Origin: an uncultured Legionellales bacterium
Lineage (GTDB): Bacteria; Pseudomonadota; Gammaproteobacteria; Eutrophobiales; Eutrophobiaceae
Direction of reading: 5' to 3'
NCBI GenBank assembly: GCA_913046215.1
Contig: CAJWRJ010000017.1
Coordinates: forward strand, 1-34,839
DNA length: 34,839 nucleotides
The position numbers and the translations under genes were made by a program. The notes under the pieces were generated by a model. The model worked only from the letters and a program-made list of their open reading frames with translations. It was not told the DNA's origin and made no database searches. Shown here one piece after another: positions 1-6,870 of the stretch; the stretch's first letter is position 1, and every line of letters begins with the position of its first letter.

Positions 1-327
<327 letters not shown>

Positions 328-421
328 ATAATGCTCAAGTAGTTTGTAACGTTATATTATGTATATAATCAATTTTCCGAACGAGGTTGTATGACATTTA
401 ATTGTGATACACCCAAAAGTT

Positions 422-541
422 TGCCTGGCGGCAATAGCAAGTGTGAACCACCCGATTCCATCTCGAACTCGGAAGTGAAACCATTTAGCGCCGATGATAG
501 TGTAGGGTTTCTCTATGTGAAAGTAGGTCACTGCCAGGCTT
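422..541 (+). rRNA. rrf: 5S ribosomal RNA
   Basis: About 120 nt, starting TGCCTGGCGGCAATAGC and ending CACTGCCAGGCT. The two ends pair to form the helix I stem. The internal blocks CGAACTCGGAAGTGAAAC and GCGCCGATGATAGTGT are typical of proteobacterial 5S RNA. It lies about 95 nt after the 23S end, in the usual 23S-5S order. The ends are accurate to a few bases. Confidence 0.96.
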
Positions 542-547
542 TTATTT

Positions 548-582
548 AAAACCTCTGAAGTATTTACTTCAGAGGTTTTTTT
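548..582 (+). terminator. Intrinsic terminator of the rRNA operon
   Basis: The stem ACCTCTGAAGT (551-561) pairs perfectly with ACTTCAGAGGT (566-576) around a 4-nt loop. It is flanked by an A run upstream and followed by a run of T, a textbook rho-independent terminator just after 5S. The tail also lies close to the stop codon of the convergent cysH gene. Confidence 0.93.
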
Positions 583-594
583 ATGAAATAAAGT

Positions 595-1212
595 TTATAA
601 CTTAGTATGTAGACCGCACTCTCTATTACCCAACGCCTTGGTTGGATCGAAATAGTTTTCAATATTAGGTAAGTCGTTTTGTTTAAGATAATTTTTCATA
701 TCCTGCTCTTTCCAATGCAACACAGGAGCAATTTTCAAAACATCGTTTGGCCCTGTTCCAATAACTTCCATAGATTGACGAAAAGCGGTTTGTTCACTTC
801 GTACTGCTGTAAACCAAGTCCCCGGTTGTTGCTCGCTCATAGCACGATTAAAAGGTTCAAGTTTAAACTGCATTGTAAATTCATCGTGTGCATCACTATC
901 AATATCAGGAATACCACCAAGCGCAGCTTCGCGTCTAGCGGCCGTGACTTTTGGGGCATATACATCAACATTTAGTTTTAATCGCTCAATTAACTCTTCT
1001 GCAAATGTATATGTTTCAGGTGTGTTGTATCCTGAATCTATCCAGATAATAGGCATGTCTGTTTTTACCTGAGTAACCATGTGTAATATCACAGCTTCAT
1101 AAGGGCCAAAATTAGTAGTAGTAATGGGTTTTTTACCATTAGCTACTGCCCATTCAATTATTTTTAGTGGTTCTGCTTCACGTAGTTCATCGTTTATTTT
1201 TTTAAAGTCCAT
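595..1212 (-). CDS. cysH: Phosphoadenylyl-sulfate (PAPS) reductase, short form
   Basis: CysH reduces PAPS to sulfite in assimilatory sulfate reduction in the cytoplasm, using thioredoxin or glutaredoxin. The PP-loop-type fold is recognisable from WIDSGYNTPETY, the substrate-binding WFTAVRSEQ and the C-terminal catalytic motif ECGLH. The Cys-Cys pairs that bind the Fe-S cluster of APS reductases are absent, which points to PAPS as substrate. The start was set at the ATG beginning MDFKKIND, giving 205 aa, because the longer frame opens with TTG. It is shorter than E. coli CysH (about 244 aa). No other cys genes are adjacent. It converges on the rRNA operon. Confidence 0.88.
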   Translation of the reverse strand: MDFKKINDELREAEPLKIIEWAVANGKKPITTTNFGPYEAVILHMVTQVKTDMPIIWIDSGYNTPETYTFAEELIERLKLNVDVYAPKVTAARREAALGGIPDIDSDAHDEFTMQFKLEPFNRAMSEQQPGTWFTAVRSEQTAFRQSMEVIGTGPNDVLKIAPVLHWKEQDMKNYLKQNDLPNIENYFDPTKALGNRECGLHTKL

Positions 1213-1335
1213 TATTAAATCCAAATTTATGTTGTTATAAAAACTAAATACTAAGGAAAATCAATCATTAATACAAATTAAAATAATAATAACCGCTATT
1301 ATTTTAAATAAATTTAGAGTTTTTTAGTTATAGGT

Positions 1336-1935
1336 TTAATAGATAACTAGTCTTCTAACTAATTCCGTATGAGCAAGGACTTCAGTAATTTCTGCATTGA
1401 TCGACGATTTTGTTGCATCTTGAAGTGATGGGTCGTCTCTTACCAAAACATAAACTGTTGCAGGATGAATGAAAAGATCTTTTGTGTGATAACACTCACC
1501 TGGTGCTTTGGGGAGCGCTCCATCATGATGATAATCTTTTTCTAGTGTCTCGTGTGAAATTTCTTCCAAGCTTGTTTTAATTGCCAATGTTTTTGTTAGA
1601 TATTCATTGCATTGTGGCAGTCTAAATTGCGCACTTTCGATAACTACTTCAGATAAACTTAGCAAATCTTTAGCCTTATTTTGAATTGTTTTAGAATTAA
1701 TATTTTTAGTTTTTAACATTTCGAGTAATTTTTTTGCTTCTATTTCATAATTTGTTAATAGACTTGCAGCTTTTGAAAGACGTTCTTTATCATCTTTTTC
1801 AACAACGTCAGTCTTTGAAACATTATTGATGTCTTTATCACTCATTGAAGCCCCGCCATCCGAGGAAAATGTATTTTGACTTATTAATAAACATAAAAAA
1901 GTTAAATAAATTATGCCTGGTACATTCAAATTCAT
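1336..1935 (-). CDS. Exported protein of unknown function, putative iron-regulated
   Basis: Not recognised as a known family. The 199-aa product has an N-terminal signal peptide (hydrophobic residues about 7-21, probable cleavage after FSS/SDGG), so it should be periplasmic or secreted. The middle is helical and lysine-rich. The C-terminal half is rich in His, Glu and Cys (YHHDG, GECYHTKD, FIHPATVYVLVRDDP), which could bind metal; that is inference. The ATG is preceded by GGAGATAAC, a good ribosome site. A strong Fur-box-like palindrome lies 34-48 nt upstream, suggesting iron repression. Its upstream neighbours are a zinc-ribbon-like protein and a metallo-hydrolase on the same strand. Confidence 0.75.
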   Translation of the reverse strand: MNLNVPGIIYLTFLCLLISQNTFSSDGGASMSDKDINNVSKTDVVEKDDKERLSKAASLLTNYEIEAKKLLEMLKTKNINSKTIQNKAKDLLSLSEVVIESAQFRLPQCNEYLTKTLAIKTSLEEISHETLEKDYHHDGALPKAPGECYHTKDLFIHPATVYVLVRDDPSLQDATKSSINAEITEVLAHTELVRRLVIY

Positions 1936-1968
1936 TGTTATCTCCTAAATTTTTATCGTTTTTCTATA

Positions 1969-1994
1969 TGATAACGATTCTCATTTAGAAATGA
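1969..1994 (-). promoter_or_regulatory. Putative Fur box with adjoining palindrome
   Basis: TGATAACGATTCTCA (1969-1983) matches the 7-1-7 Fur consensus TGATAATNATTATCA at 12 of 14 defined positions. It overlaps a second, perfect palindrome TCATTT-AG-AAATGA (1981-1994). The position, 34 nt upstream of the ATG at 1935, is right for repression of the exported-protein gene. No Fur gene is in the window. Confidence 0.6.
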
Positions 1995-2027
1995 AAGTAT
2001 TTTTTAAAAAAAATGAGGTAAAGAGGA

Positions 2028-2366
2028 TTAGCTTGTAATTTTTTTATTCAAGTGGGGGAGAGATGATTTATCGCCAGCCTTCATATATTTTTTTTCTCCA
2101 TCAGTAGCGGTTACATTTTCATAAACTCCATCATCACGTTTTACCAGTTTTGTGAAACCAACTTCTTTAAGTTTAGAATTACTAATAGGAATATTTATTG
2201 ATGGAGGGCTAATAACTAGCTTAACTGGCGCTAATGCATCTGTATTTTCTAGTGGAATTTGTGCAACAAAGCACACCTCGCCCCAAGTTTTTAATTTAGT
2301 ATTAACGTCATGGCTAACTTCTACGGTTTTGCCATTTTTTTTACAAAAATAATCGTAATTCGGCAT
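2028..2366 (-). CDS. FmdB-like small zinc-ribbon-type protein
   Basis: A 112-aa protein starting MPNYDYFCKKNGKTVEV, the opening typical of FmdB-like putative regulatory or zinc-ribbon proteins, followed by TWGEVC. Only one Cys of each usual CxxC pair is visible (Cys8 and the Cys of GEVC), so metal binding may be degenerate. The ATG at 2366 is preferred because the longer frame starts at a TTG six codons earlier and the family begins with MPxYxY. It lies 43 nt after the metallo-hydrolase and probably shares its transcript. Its function is unknown; it may be a small accessory of the neighbouring hydrolase. Confidence 0.65.
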   Translation of the reverse strand: MPNYDYFCKKNGKTVEVSHDVNTKLKTWGEVCFVAQIPLENTDALAPVKLVISPPSINIPISNSKLKEVGFTKLVKRDDGVYENVTATDGEKKYMKAGDKSSLPHLNKKITS

Positions 2367-2409
2367 ATTCTTTATTAGTTTCAATTTTTTACTAATTATA
2401 GAGGTAAAA

Positions 2410-3345
2410 TTATTCCCATTCTAGCTCAGTGTAAGTTCTTGATACATTTCTTGCGTGTTGATATTCATGCAGCAGCCATTCTAATTGATTTTCTTTATCT
2501 ATCGATTCCATTGCTTCATCAATAAATTTTCCCTCAGCGATAGCCTCACGTATCTTGTTTAATAGCAGTTCGAAATAATCTGTCTGTTGTTTCAAGGCTT
2601 CCTTCAGTGATGATGAGACTTTTCCGTGACCTGGAACAATAACTTTAACATCAAGTTTTTTAATTTTCTCTATTGTTTCTACCCAACCTTTTAAACTCCC
2701 TGTTAAAGACGGAATTCGTTCTATAAATATTAAATCTCCCGCCCATAGAGTTTTTGTTTTTTCATCAATTACGACAATATCATTTTGACTGTGCGAATTT
2801 GGAAATGGTATTAGTGTCAATACACGATTTCCCAAGTCTAGTTTAGTTAATTTTTCGATGAGAATATTAGGACTAATCAAGTCAGAGCCATTCGGATCTT
2901 CACTTAAATTTTTTTTAAATTGGGTTAAAAAGAAATCTTTATTTTGATTTATTGCCTCCGCTAGATTCTCATGACCGACGAAGTCAGCATTTTCATTAGC
3001 AAATGCTTTATTACCAAGAATATGATCATAATGAACATGTGTATTGATAACATAACATATTGGTTTATTGGTTATATTACGTATGCTTTTTTTAAATTTT
3101 TTACCAATATTGATTGATCCTCCAGTGTCAATAACCGCAATACAATTGTCACCGATTATAAATCCCATATTAGCAATATCGTCGTTTCCTTCATCTTCAA
3201 CCGTGAGATGCTTTCCTATATGAACATAGTTTTTTTCAGCTATCTCTTTTAGATTAAAATTTTGGCTTGACTCGGATGAGAAGGTTTTACCAAGCAAACT
3301 CAATGCTATAAGGCAAATACAAACGGCATTCCTTGTATTATTCAT
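2410..3345 (-). CDS. Periplasmic metallo-beta-lactamase-fold hydrolase, quinoprotein-associated type
   Basis: A 311-aa protein with an N-terminal signal peptide (hydrophobic residues 7-19). The metallo-beta-lactamase zinc motif THVHYDHILGN has the HxHxDH pattern at His103, His105, Asp107 and His108. It is followed by FPNSHSQND, the WAGDLIF Asp and VIVPGHGK, so both metal sites look intact. The layout resembles the SoxH-like hydrolases described as quinoprotein relay system zinc metallohydrolases, found near PQQ-dependent dehydrogenases. That assignment is from memory and less sure than the fold. It starts a three-gene minus-strand group with the FmdB-like and Fur-box genes. No clear Shine-Dalgarno precedes the ATG. 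A PQQ dehydrogenase lies about 31 kb away in the window. Confidence 0.82.
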   Translation of the reverse strand: MNNTRNAVCICLIALSLLGKTFSSESSQNFNLKEIAEKNYVHIGKHLTVEDEGNDDIANMGFIIGDNCIAVIDTGGSINIGKKFKKSIRNITNKPICYVINTHVHYDHILGNKAFANENADFVGHENLAEAINQNKDFFLTQFKKNLSEDPNGSDLISPNILIEKLTKLDLGNRVLTLIPFPNSHSQNDIVVIDEKTKTLWAGDLIFIERIPSLTGSLKGWVETIEKIKKLDVKVIVPGHGKVSSSLKEALKQQTDYFELLLNKIREAIAEGKFIDEAMESIDKENQLEWLLHEYQHARNVSRTYTELEWE

Positions 3346-3499
3346 TTATTTTTTTTGAAATCAATTTCATAAACATACCAATCGATTAGTAAGCAATACT
3401 TTCAATATTAACCATAAAGATTTGAAAAATATAGCACAAATATTATTCTTGAAATTATCGGAATTAAGCTTATTGTAATAGGCTCTGAAAATTTAAATA

Positions 3500-3526
3500 T
3501 ATACCAAAAAACATCCGTTTGGTATA
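3500..3526. promoter_or_regulatory. 9-bp inverted repeat upstream of the DUF465 gene
   Basis: TATACCAAA (3500-3508) and TTTGGTATA (3518-3526) are perfect inverted arms separated by 9 nt. They lie in the 282-nt space between two divergent genes. No T run follows, so a protein-binding operator is more likely than a terminator. The binding protein is unknown. Confidence 0.4.
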
Positions 3527-3557
3527 CGTGTCATTAATTAGAAAGCATAGGAGGTAA

Positions 3558-3587
3558 ATGACCCAGTCAGTTAATCTAAATACTTAA
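3558..3587 (+). CDS. Possible 9-codon leader peptide
   Basis: A very short frame encoding MTQSVNLNT, directly preceded by AGGAGGT (3549-3555), the strongest-looking ribosome site in this gap. It ends 40 nt before the DUF465 start and follows the 9-bp inverted repeat. It has no run of a single amino acid that would suggest classical attenuation. It may be chance. Confidence 0.22.
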   Translation: MTQSVNLNT

Positions 3588-3627
3588 TATTCATAAATGT
3601 TTCCAAATTAGTTGGAGAGGAGATGCG

Positions 3628-3852
3628 ATGTTCGAACAAGACGAAGAAATTGTGGAATCTTTATTGGATAATAATAAAAATTTTAGAAGACTATACAATA
3701 AACACTGCCAATTGAAGAGCAAGGTAAAAGAGGCAAATGAAGGTTCCGTTATGATTGATAATTTGTATCTAGAGGAACTTAAAAAAGAAAAATTATATAT
3801 AAAAGATCGTCTATCTGTAATCATTGAAGACTATAGACACACGCATACATGA
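3628..3852 (+). CDS. DUF465 / YdcH family protein
   Basis: A 74-aa helical, charged protein. The pattern LLDNNKNFRRLYNKHCQLKSKVKEA followed by a second helix LEELKKEKLYIKDRL matches the small two-helix DUF465 (YdcH) family, whose role is unknown. Its members have a conserved His in the first helix (here KHCQL) and Lys-Lys-x-Lys-Leu-x-Leu-Lys in the second. The ATG is preceded by GGAGAGGAG at 3614-3622, a strong ribosome site. It stands alone between a divergent hydrolase gene and its own terminator. Confidence 0.82.
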   Translation: MFEQDEEIVESLLDNNKNFRRLYNKHCQLKSKVKEANEGSVMIDNLYLEELKKEKLYIKDRLSVIIEDYRHTHT

Positions 3853-3872
3853 TATTAGACACTTCTAGTAAC

Positions 3873-3899
3873 AAAGCCCTAATATAACAGGGCTTTTTT
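3873..3899 (+). terminator. Intrinsic terminator after the DUF465 gene
   Basis: AAAGCCCT (3873-3880) pairs with AGGGCTTT (3889-3896) around an 8-nt loop and is followed by TTT. The last bases overlap the stop codon of the convergent TauE/SafE gene. In the opposite direction the U tract is broken, so it serves mainly the plus strand. Confidence 0.85.
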
Positions 3900-4701
3900 A
3901 TTGAATTAATAAAATTCCAATTACCAATAACATACTTGCCAAGATCATCCGCATAATTTTATCTGGTATCAAGCCTCCAACATGACTTCCAAGGTAGATA
4001 CCAGGCAATGAACCAATAATTAAACTCAAGAGAAGAATATAATTTACTGTTCCTAAATTTGCATGTCCAATTCCTGCTATTGCTGTTATTGGAATAGCAT
4101 GTGCCAAGTCTGTTGCTACAACTTCAATTGTTTTATATTTTGGATATAAAAAGAAAAGAAATGCTGCACCTATAACACCAGCGCCAACAGAGGAGAACGT
4201 GACTAGCGTTCCGATTAAAATTCCAGCAAAGATGGTAAAATGATCTGTATATTTACTATGCAATATTTTCAAAAATCCAAAATGTTCATTTTTACTTAAT
4301 TTATTCCATTGATTACGAAAGATTAAAAATATTGCAGTTAGTATCATAGCAAAACTTAAGGTATTTAAGATTAAGCTATCATAATTAATTCCTGAATCAT
4401 TGAGTTGTTTGATTACAAAAATTGATACAAGCGAGGCAGGGATGCTTCCCATACAAAGCAGACTCACAACTTTCCATTTTATATTACCTTGTTTTTGATG
4501 AGCAAATACACCAACAGACTTTGTTATAGCTGCGTATAGCAAATCTGTACCAACAGCAACAGCTGGTGGAATATGAAATCCCAGAACAAGGATTGGAGTC
4601 ATTAGAGAGCCACCACCTACGCCAGTCATACCAATAACGAATCCAACTGAGAAACCCGCAGCAATCTTGTATAAAAATTCTATAGTGAGTATAAATTCCA
4701 T
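3898..4701 (-). CDS. TauE/SafE family sulfite/anion exporter-like membrane protein
   Basis: A 267-aa inner-membrane protein with about eight hydrophobic segments in two repeats. The first repeat carries the family signature GFVIGMTGVGGGSLMTPIL near residues 19-37. The second begins GILIGTLVTFSSVGAGVIGA near 160-179. TSUP proteins move sulfite, sulfoacetate or related sulfur anions; the substrate cannot be told from sequence. The length is normal. CysH and a mercaptopyruvate sulfurtransferase lie nearby, which fits a sulfur role. It appears monocistronic, with 166 nt separating it from the upstream FHA gene. Confidence 0.88.
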   Translation of the reverse strand: MEFILTIEFLYKIAAGFSVGFVIGMTGVGGGSLMTPILVLGFHIPPAVAVGTDLLYAAITKSVGVFAHQKQGNIKWKVVSLLCMGSIPASLVSIFVIKQLNDSGINYDSLILNTLSFAMILTAIFLIFRNQWNKLSKNEHFGFLKILHSKYTDHFTIFAGILIGTLVTFSSVGAGVIGAAFLFFLYPKYKTIEVVATDLAHAIPITAIAGIGHANLGTVNYILLLSLIIGSLPGIYLGSHVGGLIPDKIMRMILASMLLVIGILLIQ

Positions 4702-4867
4702 TTATTTTTATCAATTTAATATATTTATGTTTTGTATGTTTGGTTTAGGGTCCGGGATTTTATCAGAAAGTATTACTCAGCGAGCGATTTTTTATTGGAA
4801 TTAACTATTTATACAGGCAAATACTACCTAAATTTTTCCCTTGGTAGGATTTTTTAGAATTGTTAAG

Positions 4868-5722
4868 CTAAATTAAGCTAAGACTGTTTTCAGCTACATA
4901 TTTTGCTGGAACGAAAGTGCCGTGTGACGACAGATCTGTTAGATACAACATGTTTCTTTCTGAGCCTTCAATAACAACATGCATACGAGATATATCTCTT
5001 AAATTTTTACTCATAACAATATCGCTATTACTTCCGCGCCCAATAATATTTTTCCCGTCTTTTAGTTGATAGTGGCGCCCCGACTCATCGACAAATTTTA
5101 TACTCGATTCTTCTCCAATGATTGAACATCTATGGTTTGATAATAAAAGTGCAATTTCATCACCTTCATTAACATGTATCGCAACATTTTCACCTTTCGA
5201 TAATCTTTCCATTTCATGCTGAATTGATAAGTCTTTTGAATTTTGATCTTTTGTGCTTTTACTATGAGAAGGAGATGATTTAAGTATTTCCTTTTTCTTT
5301 TCTCCATAAAATTCTTTCAACACCTCTTGTATGGATGAAAGGTATTGCAAATACTTAACTATAGCAATATGCCTGAAGTCATTTAATTCACTATTTCCAT
5401 TGTGAAGAGCACTTATTACTGTTCTCCAGCCATGATCTTGGGAAAACACATTTATATCAATTTCACGTAACGAACGATCAATACTACCTGGTTGTGATAT
5501 TGATACCGAAAGCATAGAAACCAATTCTTTTTCAACTACCTTGATTTTTTTATATTCTTTTTTTAGTTCACCAAGACTTAATTTCATGATTCTTTTAAAT
5601 TTTTCAATAGGCAACGAAGTTCTACCTGCCAAACTAAACTCAAAATCAGCAAGTGAGCTAAATTTATATGTGTGTTCACCAATGGCAAATTCGATTGGTT
5701 TTGATAAAATATTCGTTAACAT
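4868..5722 (-). CDS. FHA-domain protein with unknown N-terminal region
   Basis: A 284-aa cytoplasmic protein (no signal peptide or TM once the ATG at 5722 is used). Residues about 205-275 form an FHA phosphothreonine-binding domain: IIGRG at 216-220, ISRMH at 234-238 and LSSHGTF at 254-260 are the expected contact blocks. Residues 1-135 are an unrecognised helical region starting KPIEFAIGEHTYKFSSL. A polar Lys/Ser linker follows (about 141-165). The ATG at 5722 is chosen because the longer frame starts with TTG, reads through the CRP-type palindromes and adds Cys-rich unconserved-looking sequence. It is divergent from the sulfurtransferase. No Ser/Thr kinase is in view. Confidence 0.78.
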   Translation of the reverse strand: MLTNILSKPIEFAIGEHTYKFSSLADFEFSLAGRTSLPIEKFKRIMKLSLGELKKEYKKIKVVEKELVSMLSVSISQPGSIDRSLREIDINVFSQDHGWRTVISALHNGNSELNDFRHIAIVKYLQYLSSIQEVLKEFYGEKKKEILKSSPSHSKSTKDQNSKDLSIQHEMERLSKGENVAIHVNEGDEIALLLSNHRCSIIGEESSIKFVDESGRHYQLKDGKNIIGRGSNSDIVMSKNLRDISRMHVVIEGSERNMLYLTDLSSHGTFVPAKYVAENSLSLI

Positions 5723-5770
5723 AATATTAGAAATTATAGTTAGCCACAGGGCGTATGAATAATGAAACCT

Positions 5771-5848
5771 TGTGATATTGCTCACATTAATTGATATAAC
5801 CTTGTGAAATGGTTCACATTTATCATTGCATACGTGAAGTAGTTCACA
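5771..5848. promoter_or_regulatory. Three phased CRP-type binding sites
   Basis: Three palindromes of the form TGTGA-N6-TCACA occur at 5771-5786 (spacer TATTGC), 5803-5818 (spacer AATGGT) and 5833-5848 (CGTGA-AGTAGT-TCACA). The first two match the 10 core CRP bases perfectly; the third has one change. Centres are 32 and 30 bp apart, close to three helical turns, so all three face the same side of DNA. They lie in the 166-nt space between divergent genes: centres about 56, 88 and 118 nt upstream of the FHA start, and 48, 78 and 110 nt upstream of the sulfurtransferase start. Confidence 0.75.
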
Positions 5849-5888
5849 ACTTTTTTTACCTAGTTTTTTAAAAAACAAGGCTTAAAAA

Positions 5889-6719
5889 ATGTATAAAACA
5901 CTTATTGATTTCAATTCACTTCTAAACCAACTTGATAATAACAACTTGGTAATTTTCGATGTTCGATATGACTTAATGAATAAGTCTGCAGGTAGAGAAG
6001 AATATTCTTTATCCCATATACCGGGAGCAATCTATGTCGATTTAGGTTTAGATCTGAGTAGAAAACCTTCTACAAACCGCTCAAGACATCCACTACCTCA
6101 AACTGAGACCATGAATAAATTGTTTTCTGAGCTTGGTATTAATAGTAATAAACAGGTTATTATTTATGATAATGTATTTGGCGCATTTGCAGCGCGTCTT
6201 TGGTGGATGTTAAACCATATGCAACATAAGAGAGTTGCGGTACTTGATGGCGGCTGGCAACAATGGATTAATTTGCAAGGACCGACGTGTTCAAAGATTG
6301 AAAAACCTAAAGAAAGTAAATTTAATAATGCAGCCATGAATGATAGTGTGGTTTGTATAGAGAGAGTTAGAAATTTTGATTTAATCATTGATTCAAGAGA
6401 GCCATCAAGATACCGAGGAGATTCTGAGCCAATTGATAAAAAAGCTGGCCACATACCTAATGCAATTAATAGATTTTGGAAAAATAATTTGAATAATTCA
6501 GGACTCTTCAAAGAGCAAAATATTCTTGTTGAAGAATTCGAAGAACTTTTTGGCGAGACTTCGTCAGAAAACGCTGTATTTTATTGTGGGTCAGGTGTCA
6601 CCGCTTGCCACAATCTATTAGCTGCAGTTCATGCGGGGTTTAATTTGCCTAGATTGTATGCTGGCTCTTGGAGTGAGTGGTGTGCTACTTCAGGAAAGGA
6701 GATAGCAGTATCAAATTGA
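5889..6719 (+). CDS. sseA: 3-mercaptopyruvate sulfurtransferase (two-domain rhodanese)
   Basis: A 276-aa enzyme made of two rhodanese domains. The N-terminal one contains IFDVRYDL and HIPGAIYVDL. The C-terminal one contains IIDSREPSRYRG, AGHIPNAI and the active-site loop YCGSGVTACH. The loop CGSGVTA is typical of mercaptopyruvate sulfurtransferases, while thiosulfate sulfurtransferases usually have CRKGVTA. It transfers sulfane sulfur from 3-mercaptopyruvate to thiols or cyanide. Length is normal for SseA. It is divergent from an FHA gene and sits downstream of the CRP-type sites, with the nearest site centred 48 nt before its ATG. Confidence 0.9.
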   Translation: MYKTLIDFNSLLNQLDNNNLVIFDVRYDLMNKSAGREEYSLSHIPGAIYVDLGLDLSRKPSTNRSRHPLPQTETMNKLFSELGINSNKQVIIYDNVFGAFAARLWWMLNHMQHKRVAVLDGGWQQWINLQGPTCSKIEKPKESKFNNAAMNDSVVCIERVRNFDLIIDSREPSRYRGDSEPIDKKAGHIPNAINRFWKNNLNNSGLFKEQNILVEEFEELFGETSSENAVFYCGSGVTACHNLLAAVHAGFNLPRLYAGSWSEWCATSGKEIAVSN

Positions 6720-6842
6720 TCGTTATTTATCAAAAAACTATGACACATTCGTCAAAAATAAGATAAAAATATTGTGATTTTGATGAACATAGACAATTAT
6801 TAAGTTTCATATAGTCAATTTTAAATAGAATGAAATACATAA

Positions 6843-6857
6843 TTTAACCGGTTTAAA
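6843..6857. promoter_or_regulatory. Short palindrome before the vWA-FHA gene
   Basis: TTTAACCGGTTTAAA has a perfect 8-bp core (AACCGGTT, 6846-6853) with AT-rich extension, 13 nt before the ATG of the vWA-FHA gene. It could be an operator. Nothing identifies the regulator. Confidence 0.25.
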
Positions 6858-6870
6858 TAATTTTTTTATT

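Noticed and set aside
679-975. A 98-aa reading frame on the plus strand
   Set aside because: It is antisense to cysH, whose product is clearly recognisable; the frame has no domain and no ribosome site.
1280-1305. Inverted repeat AAAATAATA / TATTATTTT after the exported-protein gene, possible terminator
   Set aside because: The stem is A-T only and no separate T run follows it on the minus strand, so stability and function are doubtful.
4796-4860. Hairpin CTACC ... GGTAG followed by ATTTTTT as a plus-strand terminator
   Set aside because: The stem is only five to six pairs with a 16-nt loop, and no plus-strand gene lies upstream of it for it to terminate.
5723-5878. N-terminal extension of the FHA protein up to the earliest in-frame start
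   Set aside because: The extension begins with TTG, covers the three CRP-type palindromes and includes an odd Cys-rich segment; the ATG at 5722 gives a normal soluble protein.
6738-6792. Imperfect long inverted repeat (CTATG...TTCGTCAAAA / TTTTGATGAA...CATAG) after the sulfurtransferase gene
   Set aside because: The arms are separated by about 20 nt with a 5-nt bulge and no T run follows, so it is not a convincing terminator or operator.
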